Source of the DNA: Actinomycetospora corticicola
GTDB lineage: Bacteria; Actinomycetota; Actinomycetes; Mycobacteriales; Pseudonocardiaceae
Length of the DNA stretch: 64,000 bases
Reading direction: 5' to 3'
NCBI RefSeq assembly: GCF_013409505.1
Contig: NZ_JACCBN010000001.1
Coordinates: 6,102,489-6,166,488, forward strand
Shown here piece after piece: positions 23,824 to 31,191 of this stretch. Both the position numbers and the translations under genes were made by a program. The notes below the pieces were generated by a model. It worked only from the letters and a program-made list of their open reading frames with translations, ran no database searches and was not told where the DNA came from. Numbering within the stretch: the first letter of the stretch is position 1; every line of letters begins with the position of its first letter.

Positions 23824-24974
23824 GGACCCAGTGGTACCCCTGGATCCGGTCGCCGTCGCTGTGACGTGTCTGTGAGCTGTGGCATGACCACCCGAAGGAC
23901 GTCCTCGATCCCGACGGCGAGCAGGGCCGGGTCGGGATCGTCGGCGAACCGCTCGCCGCGTCGCACGGTCGGGTCGGTCAGCGTCACGTGCCGCTCCTCG
24001 CCCGCGGGCGGGCCCCACTGCGCGGGGCCGACCGGGCCGAACAGGGTCACCGACGGCGTGCCATAGGCCGTCGCGACGTGCGCGATGCCGGTGTCGCCGG
24101 CGACCACCACCCGGGCGTGCGCCACGAGGCGGCAGAGCTCGCCGACCGAGGTCCGCCCCGCAAGGTCACGGCCTCCGACGGCGCCGGTCAGGGCCGCCTC
24201 GTCCGGCCCGCCGGTCACCACCACCTCGTGGCCCGCGGCCGCCACCGCCTCCGCCACGGCGGCGAACCGCTCCACCGGCCACCGTTTCGCGCCGAAGGCC
24301 GCGCCGGGGTGGATCACCACCGCGCCCGTCCCGACGGCGGGTGGGGGCGGCTCGGGCAGGCGCAGGTCATCTGCGGCGGCGGCCGCCTCGTCGGCGGTGA
24401 CCAGCCCGCAGGCGGCGAGCAGGTCGCACCAGCGGCGGCGTTCGGGGCGCGTCGGGTCGTCGGTCCACGGCGGGCCGTCCCAGCCCGGGGCGGCGTGCCC
24501 GATCCGGACGGCGGGCCGGTCCCCGGCCAGCGCGTCGAGCCGCGCGTGGCTCTGCGGGCCGGCGCCGTGGAGGTTCACGAGCGTGAGTGACGATGGCGCG
24601 CTGCTCCCACTGGACGGGTGCAGCGGGACATCGTCGGTCGGGCATTCCGCGTCGGGCCCGCCCGTCGATGGCCGATCCGTGTCACTGGACGCGTCAACGG
24701 GGCCACTCACGCGCGCGGCCGGCGCCGACCCGCCGCCCGTCGATGGCCGATCCGTGTCACCGGACGCGTCAACGGAGCCACTCGCGCGGGCGGCCGGCGC
24801 CGACCCGCCGTCGGGAAGAGCAGGAAGGACCGGGAAGCCGGGCACGTCCCGCACCCACGCCGGCCCGTGGAGCACGAACCGGTGCCCGGGCAGGGCCCGG
24901 CGCAGCAGTCGTAGGGCGGGCACGGCAACCAGGAGGTCACCGAGCCCGAGGTCCCGCAGGACGTGAACCGTCAG
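23820..24974 (-). CDS. Glycosyltransferase family 9 (heptosyltransferase-like), possible CTG start
   Basis: GT9 enzymes transfer heptose or related sugars from ADP-heptose. The C-terminal nucleotide-sugar domain is clear: VVIHPGAAFGAKRWP (donor loop) and VVAGDTGIAHVATAYGTPSVTLFGP. The N-terminal family signature VLRDLGLGDLLVAVPALRLLRR is also present but begins upstream of the first usual start codon (GTG 24923). The only candidate covering it is CTG at 24974, which overlaps the sigF stop (CTGA). About residues 60-110 are low-complexity, made of two in-frame 25-codon family D repeats. Coupled to sigF above and DUF1206 below. Confidence 0.85.
   Translation of the reverse strand: MTVHVLRDLGLGDLLVAVPALRLLRRALPGHRFVLHGPAWVRDVPGFPVLPALPDGGSAPAARASGSVDASGDTDRPSTGGGSAPAARVSGPVDASSDTDRPSTGGPDAECPTDDVPLHPSSGSSAPSSLTLVNLHGAGPQSHARLDALAGDRPAVRIGHAAPGWDGPPWTDDPTRPERRRWCDLLAACGLVTADEAAAAADDLRLPEPPPPAVGTGAVVIHPGAAFGAKRWPVERFAAVAEAVAAAGHEVVVTGGPDEAALTGAVGGRDLAGRTSVGELCRLVAHARVVVAGDTGIAHVATAYGTPSVTLFGPVGPAQWGPPAGEERHVTLTDPTVRRGERFADDPDPALLAVGIEDVLRVVMPQLTDTSQRRRPDPGVPLGP
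24664..24791. repeat. Family D repeats D2 and D3, 75-bp in-frame tandem
   Basis: Two units begin at 24664 and 24739, a period of 75 nt (25 codons). Each contains GATGGCCGATCCGTGTCAC, then GGACGCGTCAACGG, then GCCACTC. In the GT9 protein they encode repeats containing DTDRPSTGG and SAPAAR. A third, intergenic copy lies at 21766. Confidence 0.8.
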
Positions 24975-25846
24975 CGGGCGTTCTCCCCGAGCCCCTCGCG
25001 CAGCTGCATGAGGGTGCGCGCCAGCAGGCGGGACACGTGCATCTGGGAGATCCCGACCTCGGTCGCGATCTGCGACTGGGTCATGTTCTTGAAGAACCGC
25101 AGCATGATGATCGTGCGCTCACGCTGGGGGAGCGCGGCCAGCAGCGGGGCGAGCGACTGCTGGTACTCGACCTTCTCCAGCGCCCGGTCGGCCTCGCCGA
25201 GGAGGTCGGAGACGGTGCCCGAGTCGGGGTCGTCGACGAGCATCTCGTCCAGCGAACCCGACCGGTAGGCGTTGGACGCCTCGAGCGCCTCGAGCACGTC
25301 CTCCTTCGGCAGGCTCAGGTGCTCGGCGAGCTCCGCCGCCGTCGGCGCCCGGCCGAGCGACTGGGACATCTGGCCCATCGCCGCCGAGAGCGTGACGTTG
25401 AGGTCCTTGAGCCGGCGCGGAACGCGCATCGACCAGGCCTGGTCGCGGAAGTGCCGCCGCACCTCGCCGGTGATCGTGGGCACCGCGTAGGAGAGGAAGT
25501 CGGTGCCGCGCTCCGGGTCGTACCGGTCGACGGCGTTGATGAGCCCGAGCGTGGCGACCTGCTCGAGGTCCTCCTCGGGCTCCCCGCGGCGGGAGAAGCG
25601 GCGGGCGATGTGCTGGGCCACGGGCAGGTGGCCGCGCACCAGTTCGTCGCGCAGCCGCAGCCGGGCGGGCGAGCCCTTCTCCAGCGCGGCGTGCTCGGCG
25701 AGCTTCGGCATCAGGTGGTCGTACTCGCCGCGGGAACCCTTGCGTCGCTCCGGGCGCTCGGACGGCCCGGTCGCGGTGTCGGTCGCGGTGTCGGTCGCCG
25801 CGGCGGTGTCGGCCGCCGGGGCCGTCCCGGTCTCGCTCGCCGTCAC
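24971..25846 (-). CDS. sigF: SigB/SigF-type RNA polymerase sigma factor
   Basis: About 291 residues from GTG 25846. Sigma region 2 carries LPVAQHIARRFSRRGEPEEDLEQ split over two helices, then the -10-reading helix (FLSYAVPTITGEVRRHFRDQAWSMR in part). Region 3 is about residues 150-200. Region 4 carries RTIIMLRFFKNMTQSQ and VGISQMHVSRLLARTL. A Thr/Ala-rich N-terminal tail of about 40 residues precedes it. The start overlaps the RsbW-like gene by GTGA and the stop overlaps the GT9 start. A GTTT-N15-GGGTAC promoter upstream of the operon suggests self-activation. Confidence 0.92.
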   Translation of the reverse strand: MTASETGTAPAADTAAATDTATDTATGPSERPERRKGSRGEYDHLMPKLAEHAALEKGSPARLRLRDELVRGHLPVAQHIARRFSRRGEPEEDLEQVATLGLINAVDRYDPERGTDFLSYAVPTITGEVRRHFRDQAWSMRVPRRLKDLNVTLSAAMGQMSQSLGRAPTAAELAEHLSLPKEDVLEALEASNAYRSGSLDEMLVDDPDSGTVSDLLGEADRALEKVEYQQSLAPLLAALPQRERTIIMLRFFKNMTQSQIATEVGISQMHVSRLLARTLMQLREGLGENAR

Positions 25847-26310
25847 GAAAGCACGGTCCCGAGGCTGGGGACGGAGAGACGCAGCGTGAGGCGGAACGGA
25901 TCGGAGTCCCGGTCGCCGGTCGCGGAGAGCATCCGGACATCGTCGGCCAGCGTGGTGAGGACCCGCCAGCCGAAGGAGTCGGTGGGCAGCCGCTCCGGGC
26001 CGAACGTCGAGACCGAGGCGGTCACCGTGATGCGCTCCTCGTGGAGGATGAACGTGCAGGTCAACTTCGTGTCCGGCCGGGCCAGGGAGACCAGGCTGGA
26101 ACAGGCCTCGTCGACGGCCATCCGGAGGTCCGCCACAGCATCGAGCGTGAACTCGGCGCGCGCCGCCAGATCGGCCGCAACCGTGCGCAGCGTCACCACC
26201 GCCCGCGGCGTGGCGGGTACGCGCACCTCGACGTCCTCGGGGGGCTCGCTCCCGTCGAGCGGGTACGGATCGGGCCGCGCCACGAGCACCTCCTCGTCCC
26301 TGACCGGCAC
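25843..26310 (-). CDS. RsbW-type anti-sigma factor (ATP-binding)
   Basis: 155 residues with a HATPase_c_2 (GHKL) domain: the N box with AVADLRMAVDEACSSL (about residues 60-77), and the later FGWRVLTTLADDV (about 125-138). The G1 DxGxG box is degenerate, as in many actinobacterial UsfX/RsbW proteins. It would bind and silence the coupled sigma factor until an unphosphorylated STAS antagonist releases it. Overlaps sigF by 4 nt (GTGA). A related copy lies at 44502-44975. Confidence 0.88.
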   Translation of the reverse strand: MPVRDEEVLVARPDPYPLDGSEPPEDVEVRVPATPRAVVTLRTVAADLAARAEFTLDAVADLRMAVDEACSSLVSLARPDTKLTCTFILHEERITVTASVSTFGPERLPTDSFGWRVLTTLADDVRMLSATGDRDSDPFRLTLRLSVPSLGTVLS

Positions 26311-26398
26311 GTCGGTCCCCGGTGCTCCGCGGGGGTCCGGCGGAGCTCACGGCCCCGCGGCGTGGGCCACACACCCCGCCATCTCGGTCGCGGGTCGT

Positions 26399-26424
26399 GT
26401 ACCCGGGGCCTCCTCCCACAAACC
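26399..26424 (-). promoter_or_regulatory. SigF-type promoter of the rsbW-sigF operon
   Basis: On the minus strand GGTTT is followed, after 15 bases, by GGGTAC. This matches the SigF/SigB-type consensus GTTT-N15-17-GGGTAT of actinobacteria. It lies about 90 bases upstream of the anti-sigma gene, so the operon is probably autoregulated. Confidence 0.65.
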
Positions 26425-26470
26425 GGGCGACGCCCTGCACGGTCGTGTCCGGCGTGGTCTGCTCCCGGAC

Positions 26471-26989
26471 GTGGCAGAGGTCCGAGCCGTCCTGTTCGAC
26501 CGCGACGGCACCCTCGTGCACGACGTGCCCTACAACGGCGATCCGGCGCTCGTCGCCCCCGTCGACACCGCCCGCCCCGCCCTCGACCGGCTGCGCGCCG
26601 CGGGGCTCGGGACCGGCGTGGTCAGCAACCAGTCGGGCATCGCCCGGGGCGTGCTCACCCCCGCGCAGGTCGACGCGGTGAACGCCCGCGTGGAGGAGCT
26701 GCTCGGGCCGATCGGCGTCTGGGCCTGGTGCCCGCACGGTCCCGACGACGGGTGCGCCTGCCGCAAGCCCGCGCCCGGGCTCGTCCTCGACGCCGCCCAC
26801 CGGCTCGGGGTCGCGCCCGAGGAGTGCGCGGTGATCGGCGACATCGCCGCGGACGTCGGGGCGGCGGCCGCGGCCGGCGCCCGGTCGGTGCTGGTCCCGA
26901 CCCCCGTCACCCGGCGCGAGGAGGTCGAGGCCGCCCCGCTCGTGGCCCGCGACCTGCTGCACGCTCTCGACCTGCTCGGGTGCCCGTGA
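26471..26989 (+). CDS. gmhB: HAD-IIIA phosphatase, D,D-heptose 1,7-bisphosphate phosphatase type
   Basis: A 172-residue HAD phosphatase from GTG 26471. Motif I is LFDRDGTLVHD (residues 8-18: both Asp), motif II is VVSNQSGIARG (about residues 51-61), the zinc cluster is CPHGPDDGCACRKP (about 90-103), and motif IV is VIGDIAADV (about 121). The zinc loop and RKPxPG match GmhB/histidinol-phosphatase subfamily members. It would remove the 7-phosphate from heptose bisphosphate. It heads the plus-strand heptose cluster and overlaps the GT9 gene by GTGA. Confidence 0.9.
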   Translation: MAEVRAVLFDRDGTLVHDVPYNGDPALVAPVDTARPALDRLRAAGLGTGVVSNQSGIARGVLTPAQVDAVNARVEELLGPIGVWAWCPHGPDDGCACRKPAPGLVLDAAHRLGVAPEECAVIGDIAADVGAAAAAGARSVLVPTPVTRREEVEAAPLVARDLLHALDLLGCP

Positions 26990-28032
26990 GGGTCCTCGTC
27001 GTGCGGCTCGACTCCGACGGCGACGTCCTGCTCACCGGTCCTGCGATCCGGGCCGTCGCCGCGAGGGCCGACTCCGTCGTGGCCGTCGTCGGGCCCAAGG
27101 GACGGCAGGCGGCGGAGCTGCTCCCCGGCGTCGACGAGGTGGTGGTCTGGCACTGCGGCTGGGTCGACGGCGACGCCCCGCCGGTGACGCCGGAGTCGGT
27201 CGCGGAGACGGTCGCGCGGCTGGCCGCCCTGCAGGCCGACGAGGCGGTCGTCTTCACGTCGTTCCACCAGTCGCCGCTGCCCACCGCGCTCGTGCTGCGG
27301 ATGGCCGGCGTGCCGCGGATCGCCGCCGCCTCGGTCGACTACCCGGGCGGCCTGCTCGACGTCCGCCTGCGCCCGGGCGACCCCGCGCTCGACCCGACCA
27401 CCGACCTCGATGACGACCTCCCCGAGCCCGAACGGGCCCTCGCCATCGCGGCGCGCGCCGGCTTCCCCGTTCCGGACGACGGATCGATGCGGGTCCGCGA
27501 GCCGGGCGTGTCCCCGGTGACGGGGCGCTACGTCGTGCTGCACCCGGGCGCGTCCGTGCCCGCCCGCGCGTGGCCGGCCTCCCGGTGCGCCGAGGCCGTG
27601 ACGGCGTTGACGGCGGCCGGGTGGCGGGTGGTGGTCACCGGCTCGCCGGGGGAGTCCGCACTCACGGCCGAGGTCGCGGGGACCGACGGGACCGACCTCG
27701 GCGGGGCGACCACGTTCACCCAACTGGCTGCCGTCCTGCGCGACGCCGCGGCCGTCGTCGTCGGGAACACCGGGCCCGCCCACCTGGCCGCCGCGGTCGG
27801 GACGCCGGTGGTGTCGCTGTTCGCCCCCGTGGTCCCGGCGCGCCGGTGGGCGCCCTACGGCGTGTCGCACGTCCTGCTGGGCGACCAGGACGCCTCGTGC
27901 CGGGGCACCCGGGCCCGGATCTGCCCCGTCCCGGGGCACCCCTGCCTGGCCTCGGTGGGCGCCGATGACGTGGTGCGAGCGGTGAACTCGCTGGTCAGGG
28001 GTAGTTGCCCTGCCAGCGGTCACGGGGAGTAG
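26986..28032 (+). CDS. Glycosyltransferase family 9 (heptosyltransferase-like)
   Basis: 348 residues from GTG 26986. The N-terminal signature is VRVLVVRLDSDGDVLLTGP (residues 1-19). The donor half has VVLHPGASVPARAWP (about residues 185-200) and VVGNTGPAHLAAAVGTPVVS (about residues 255-275), followed by a Cys-rich end (DASCRGTRARICPVPGHPC) common in actinobacterial GT9 proteins. It would use ADP-heptose made by the neighbouring genes. Translationally coupled to gmhB through GTGA. Confidence 0.9.
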   Translation: MRVLVVRLDSDGDVLLTGPAIRAVAARADSVVAVVGPKGRQAAELLPGVDEVVVWHCGWVDGDAPPVTPESVAETVARLAALQADEAVVFTSFHQSPLPTALVLRMAGVPRIAAASVDYPGGLLDVRLRPGDPALDPTTDLDDDLPEPERALAIAARAGFPVPDDGSMRVREPGVSPVTGRYVVLHPGASVPARAWPASRCAEAVTALTAAGWRVVVTGSPGESALTAEVAGTDGTDLGGATTFTQLAAVLRDAAAVVVGNTGPAHLAAAVGTPVVSLFAPVVPARRWAPYGVSHVLLGDQDASCRGTRARICPVPGHPCLASVGADDVVRAVNSLVRGSCPASGHGE

Positions 28033-28083
28033 TAGTTTCCGGCTCGGCGTTTACCACGTCGAAGCCGAAGGGATTCCTCGCCA

Positions 28084-29124
28084 GTGACCTCCACCCCGAC
28101 CACGCCGCCGTCGCTGACGGTCCTGCACTGGCACGTGCACGGCTCGTGGTCCACCGCCTTCGTCCAGGGACGGCACCGCTACCTGGTGCCGACCCTGCCC
28201 GAGCGCGGACCCTGGGGTGGAGGCCGTCCGGCCGCGTGGACCTGGCCCGATGCCGCCGTCGAGTGCTCCCCGGCCGAGCTGGCCGCCCGCGCCGACGAGA
28301 TCGACGTGGTCGTGCTGCAGCGTCCCGAGGAGATCGACCTGGTCGCGCGGTGGACCGGTCGGACGCCGGGTGTCGATCTCCCGGCGGTGTGGCTGGAGCA
28401 CAACACGCCGCGCGGCGACGCCCCGGCCACCCGGCACATCGTCGCGGAGCGTGACGACATCCCGGTGGTCCACGTGACGCACTTCAACGCGCTCATGTGG
28501 GACTGCGGGCGGGCCCCGACCCGGGTCGTCGAGCACGGGGTCATCGATCCCGGCCACCACTACACCGGCGAGCTCGACCGGGCCGCCGTGGTGGTCAACG
28601 AGCCGGTGCGCCGGCACCGGGTGACCGGCACGGACCTCCTCGCGGGGTTCGCCGACACCGTCGGCCTGGACGTCTTCGGCATCAACTCCGAGCGGCTGCC
28701 CGAGGCGGTGCACCACCCGGACATCGCGGTGATCGGGGACCTGCCCCAGCACCGGATGCACGCCGAGCTGGCCCGCCGCCGCGTCTACCTCCACCCCATC
28801 CGGTGGACCTCCCTCGGCCTCGCCCTCATCGAGGCCATGATGCTGGGGCTGCCCGTCGTCGGGCTGGCCACCGCCGAAGCCGCCGTGTCCGTCCCGTCCG
28901 ACGCCGGTGTCGTGGCGACCGACCTCTCCGTCCTGCACGACGCCCTGCGCGCCTACCGCGCCGACCCCGATCTCGCCCGCGCCCACGGCACGCGGGCCCG
29001 CGAGATCGCGACCACACGGTTCTCCGTGGACCGGTTCCTCGCCGACTGGGACGACGTGCTCCGTGACGCCGTCGCCCTGGCGCACCCCACCCGTAGCGGA
29101 CTCGACGCCGCGGTCCCGCTGTAA
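28084..29124 (+). CDS. Glycosyltransferase family 4-type
   Basis: 346 residues from GTG 28084. GT-B fold: the N-terminal half has LTVLHWHVHGSWSTAFVQG (about residues 10-28). The C-terminal half has IRWTSLGLALIEAMMLGLPV, the GT4 acceptor of the nucleotide sugar with a conserved Glu (about residues 240-259), then a Thr/Ala-rich loop. Such N termini occur in actinobacterial heptose clusters. Substrate unknown. It begins 51 bp after the GT9 gene and is probably in the same transcript. Confidence 0.85.
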   Translation: MTSTPTTPPSLTVLHWHVHGSWSTAFVQGRHRYLVPTLPERGPWGGGRPAAWTWPDAAVECSPAELAARADEIDVVVLQRPEEIDLVARWTGRTPGVDLPAVWLEHNTPRGDAPATRHIVAERDDIPVVHVTHFNALMWDCGRAPTRVVEHGVIDPGHHYTGELDRAAVVVNEPVRRHRVTGTDLLAGFADTVGLDVFGINSERLPEAVHHPDIAVIGDLPQHRMHAELARRRVYLHPIRWTSLGLALIEAMMLGLPVVGLATAEAAVSVPSDAGVVATDLSVLHDALRAYRADPDLARAHGTRAREIATTRFSVDRFLADWDDVLRDAVALAHPTRSGLDAAVPL

Positions 29125-29130
29125 CCCGAC

Positions 29131-29154
29131 GGTCGGGCCGACGCCGGTCCGACC
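29131..29154. terminator. Possible hairpin in the GT4-GT4 gap
   Basis: GGTCGG and CCGACC flank a GC-rich 12-base loop, 7 bases after the first GT4 stop. There is no T tract. The gap to the next gene (175 bp) holds nothing else recognised. Confidence 0.3.
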
Positions 29155-29299
29155 CCGACCCGGCACCACCTCCACGCGGTCACCGACCTGAGCCCACGGT
29201 CGCGGACCGACCTCCCTCGATCGTCGTGCGCGCCTGCGCCCACCCCGCCCGGGACCGGGCGGTGTCGTGCCGTCCCCGCGCACCCAGGAGGACTTCGCC

Positions 29300-30571
29300 A
29301 TGCGGATCGCCATGGTCTCCGAGCACGCGAGCCCGCTCGCCGTGCGCCCCGACGGACCCGGGACCGGCCACGGCCGGCTCGGCAGCGTCGACGCCGGCGG
29401 ACAGAACGTCCACGTGCACGCCCTCGCCGAGGCGCTGGCGCGCGTCGGCCACGAGGTCGTCGTGCACACCAGACGCACCGACCCCCACACCCCGGACCAG
29501 GTGCGCCTGCCGTCCGGGGTGGTGGTCGACCACGTGTCGGCCGGTCCCGCGGTCGAGCTGCGCAAGGACGACCTGCTCGAGCACATGGACGCCTTCGCCG
29601 CGGTCCTCCGACGACGGTGGAGCCGGTGGCGGCCCGACGTCGCGCACGCGCACTTCTGGATGTCCGGTCTGGCCGCCCTCGACGCCGGCCGCGCCCTCGG
29701 GGTGCCGGTGCTGCAGACCTTCCACGCCCTCGGGTCGGTGAAGCGCCGCCACCAGGGCGCCGCCGACACCAGCCCGCCGTCGCGGGTCGCGCTCGAGTCC
29801 GACCTCGGCGCCCAGGTCGACCGCGTGATCGCCACGTGCGCCGACGAGGTCCGGGAGCTCGCCGCCCTGGGGATCCCGGTCACGAACGTCGACGTCGTCC
29901 CCTGCGGGGTCGACGTCCGGCGCTTCGATCCCGACGACACGGCCCGGCGCCCCGGGCCGCCGCGGGTGCTCACGGTGTCCCGCCTCGTGCCCCGCAAGGG
30001 CGTGGACACCGCGATCCGGGCGCTGGCCCGGGTCGGCGGGGACGCCGAGCTCGTCGTCGCCGGCGGCCCCGAGGGCGCGGAGCTCGCCGGTGACCCCGAG
30101 GTCGTGCGGCTGCAGACGCTCGCCGCCGCCGAGGGGGTCGCCGACCGGGTCCGCTTCGTCGGCAGGGTCGGCCCCGCCGACGTGCCCGCGCTGATGCGGG
30201 ACGCCGACGTCGTCGTCCAGCTGCCCACCTACGAGCCGTTCGGGCTCGTGCCGCTCGAGGCGATGGCCAGCGGCCGGCCCGTGGTGGCGGCCCAGGTCGG
30301 AGGCCTCGCGGACACGGTCGTCGACGGCGTCACCGGCCTGCACGTGCCGCCCGGGGACCCGGACGCCGCCGCGCGGGCGATCACCTCGCTGCTCGCCGAC
30401 CCCGCCGCGCGGGCCCGTCTCGGGCGTGCCGGCCGGTCGCGGGTGCTGGAGCACTACGCCTGGGACCGCGTGGCCGCCGCCACCGTCGCCGTGTACCGCG
30501 ACGTGCTCGACGCCCTCGCGCCGGGAGTCGCCGAGCCCGCCGTCGCCGACCTGACGGGAGTGCGCTCGTGA
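29300..30571 (+). CDS. Glycosyltransferase family 4
   Basis: 423 residues from ATG 29300, with AGGAGG upstream. N-terminal half: GGQNVHVHALAEALARVGHEV (about residues 33-53, GGQ-N start like MshA and sucrose-phosphate synthases), then HAHFWMSG. C-terminal half: LTVSRLVPRKGVD (about residues 228-240) and the EX7E region YEPFGLVPLEAMASGRPVV (about residues 312-330). The donor is a nucleotide sugar, perhaps ADP- or GDP-heptose. It overlaps gmhA by 4 nt (GTGA). Confidence 0.9.
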   Translation: MRIAMVSEHASPLAVRPDGPGTGHGRLGSVDAGGQNVHVHALAEALARVGHEVVVHTRRTDPHTPDQVRLPSGVVVDHVSAGPAVELRKDDLLEHMDAFAAVLRRRWSRWRPDVAHAHFWMSGLAALDAGRALGVPVLQTFHALGSVKRRHQGAADTSPPSRVALESDLGAQVDRVIATCADEVRELAALGIPVTNVDVVPCGVDVRRFDPDDTARRPGPPRVLTVSRLVPRKGVDTAIRALARVGGDAELVVAGGPEGAELAGDPEVVRLQTLAAAEGVADRVRFVGRVGPADVPALMRDADVVVQLPTYEPFGLVPLEAMASGRPVVAAQVGGLADTVVDGVTGLHVPPGDPDAAARAITSLLADPAARARLGRAGRSRVLEHYAWDRVAAATVAVYRDVLDALAPGVAEPAVADLTGVRS

Positions 30572-31191
30572 GCACCGTCCCCGCGATCCCACCCACCCGC
30601 ACCACCGCCACGCCCGACCCGGAGCTCGTCGTCGGGAAGCACCTCGACGGCCTCGCCGCGACGCTGACCGCGGTCCGGTCCCACGCCCCCGTCTTCGCGG
30701 CGTGGGGCGCCGAGCTGGCCGCGCGGCTGTCCGCGGGCCGCCGGCTGCTCGCCGCCGGCAACGGGGGCAGCGCCGCCGAGGCGCAGCACCTCACCGCCGA
30801 GCTCGTCGGGCGCTACCGCGGCGAGCGCGAGCCCCTGTCGGCGCTCGCGCTGCACGCGGACACCTCGACGATCACCGCGCTCGGGAACGACTACGGGTTC
30901 GTGGAGATCTACGCCCGCCAGGTCCGGGCCCACGGCCGCCCTGGCGACGTGCTGATCCTGCTGTCCACCAGCGGCCGCAGCGAGAACCTGCTCGCGGCCG
31001 CCGAGGTGGCGCGCGCGCTCGGCGTCACCGTCTGGTCGATCACGGGACCCGCCCCCAACCCGCTCGCGCAGGCCAGCGACGAGGCCATCTGCCTGCCCGG
31101 CGTCACGCCGTCGGTGCAGGAGGCGCACCTCGTCGCCGTGCACCTGCTCTGCGAGATGGTCGACTCGACGCTGGGGAGGTCGGTCGCATGA
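30568..31191 (+). CDS. gmhA: Phosphoheptose isomerase (SIS domain)
   Basis: A 207-residue SIS-domain protein that converts sedoheptulose 7-phosphate to D-glycero-D-manno-heptose 7-phosphate. Visible are LLAAGNGGSAAEAQHLTAEL (about residues 60-79), ALGNDYGFVEIYARQV (about residues 104-120), LLSTSGRSENLLAAAE (about residues 131-146) and the C-terminal QEAHLVAVHLLCEMVD with His and Glu as in GmhA. Coupled by GTGA upstream and ATGA downstream. Confidence 0.93.
   Translation: MSTVPAIPPTRTTATPDPELVVGKHLDGLAATLTAVRSHAPVFAAWGAELAARLSAGRRLLAAGNGGSAAEAQHLTAELVGRYRGEREPLSALALHADTSTITALGNDYGFVEIYARQVRAHGRPGDVLILLSTSGRSENLLAAAEVARALGVTVWSITGPAPNPLAQASDEAICLPGVTPSVQEAHLVAVHLLCEMVDSTLGRSVA

Noticed and set aside
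24664..24791. CRISPR-like array because of regular repeats
   Set aside because: Only two units, no unique spacers, in frame within a glycosyltransferase. No CRISPR array was seen anywhere in the window.
24587..26470. Long plus-strand frame leading into gmhB
   Set aside because: Antisense to GT9, sigF and rsbW; only the part after 26471 is gmhB.
29131..29154. Strong terminator splitting the heptose cluster
   Set aside because: Short imperfect hairpin without a T tract; kept only as a low-confidence feature.
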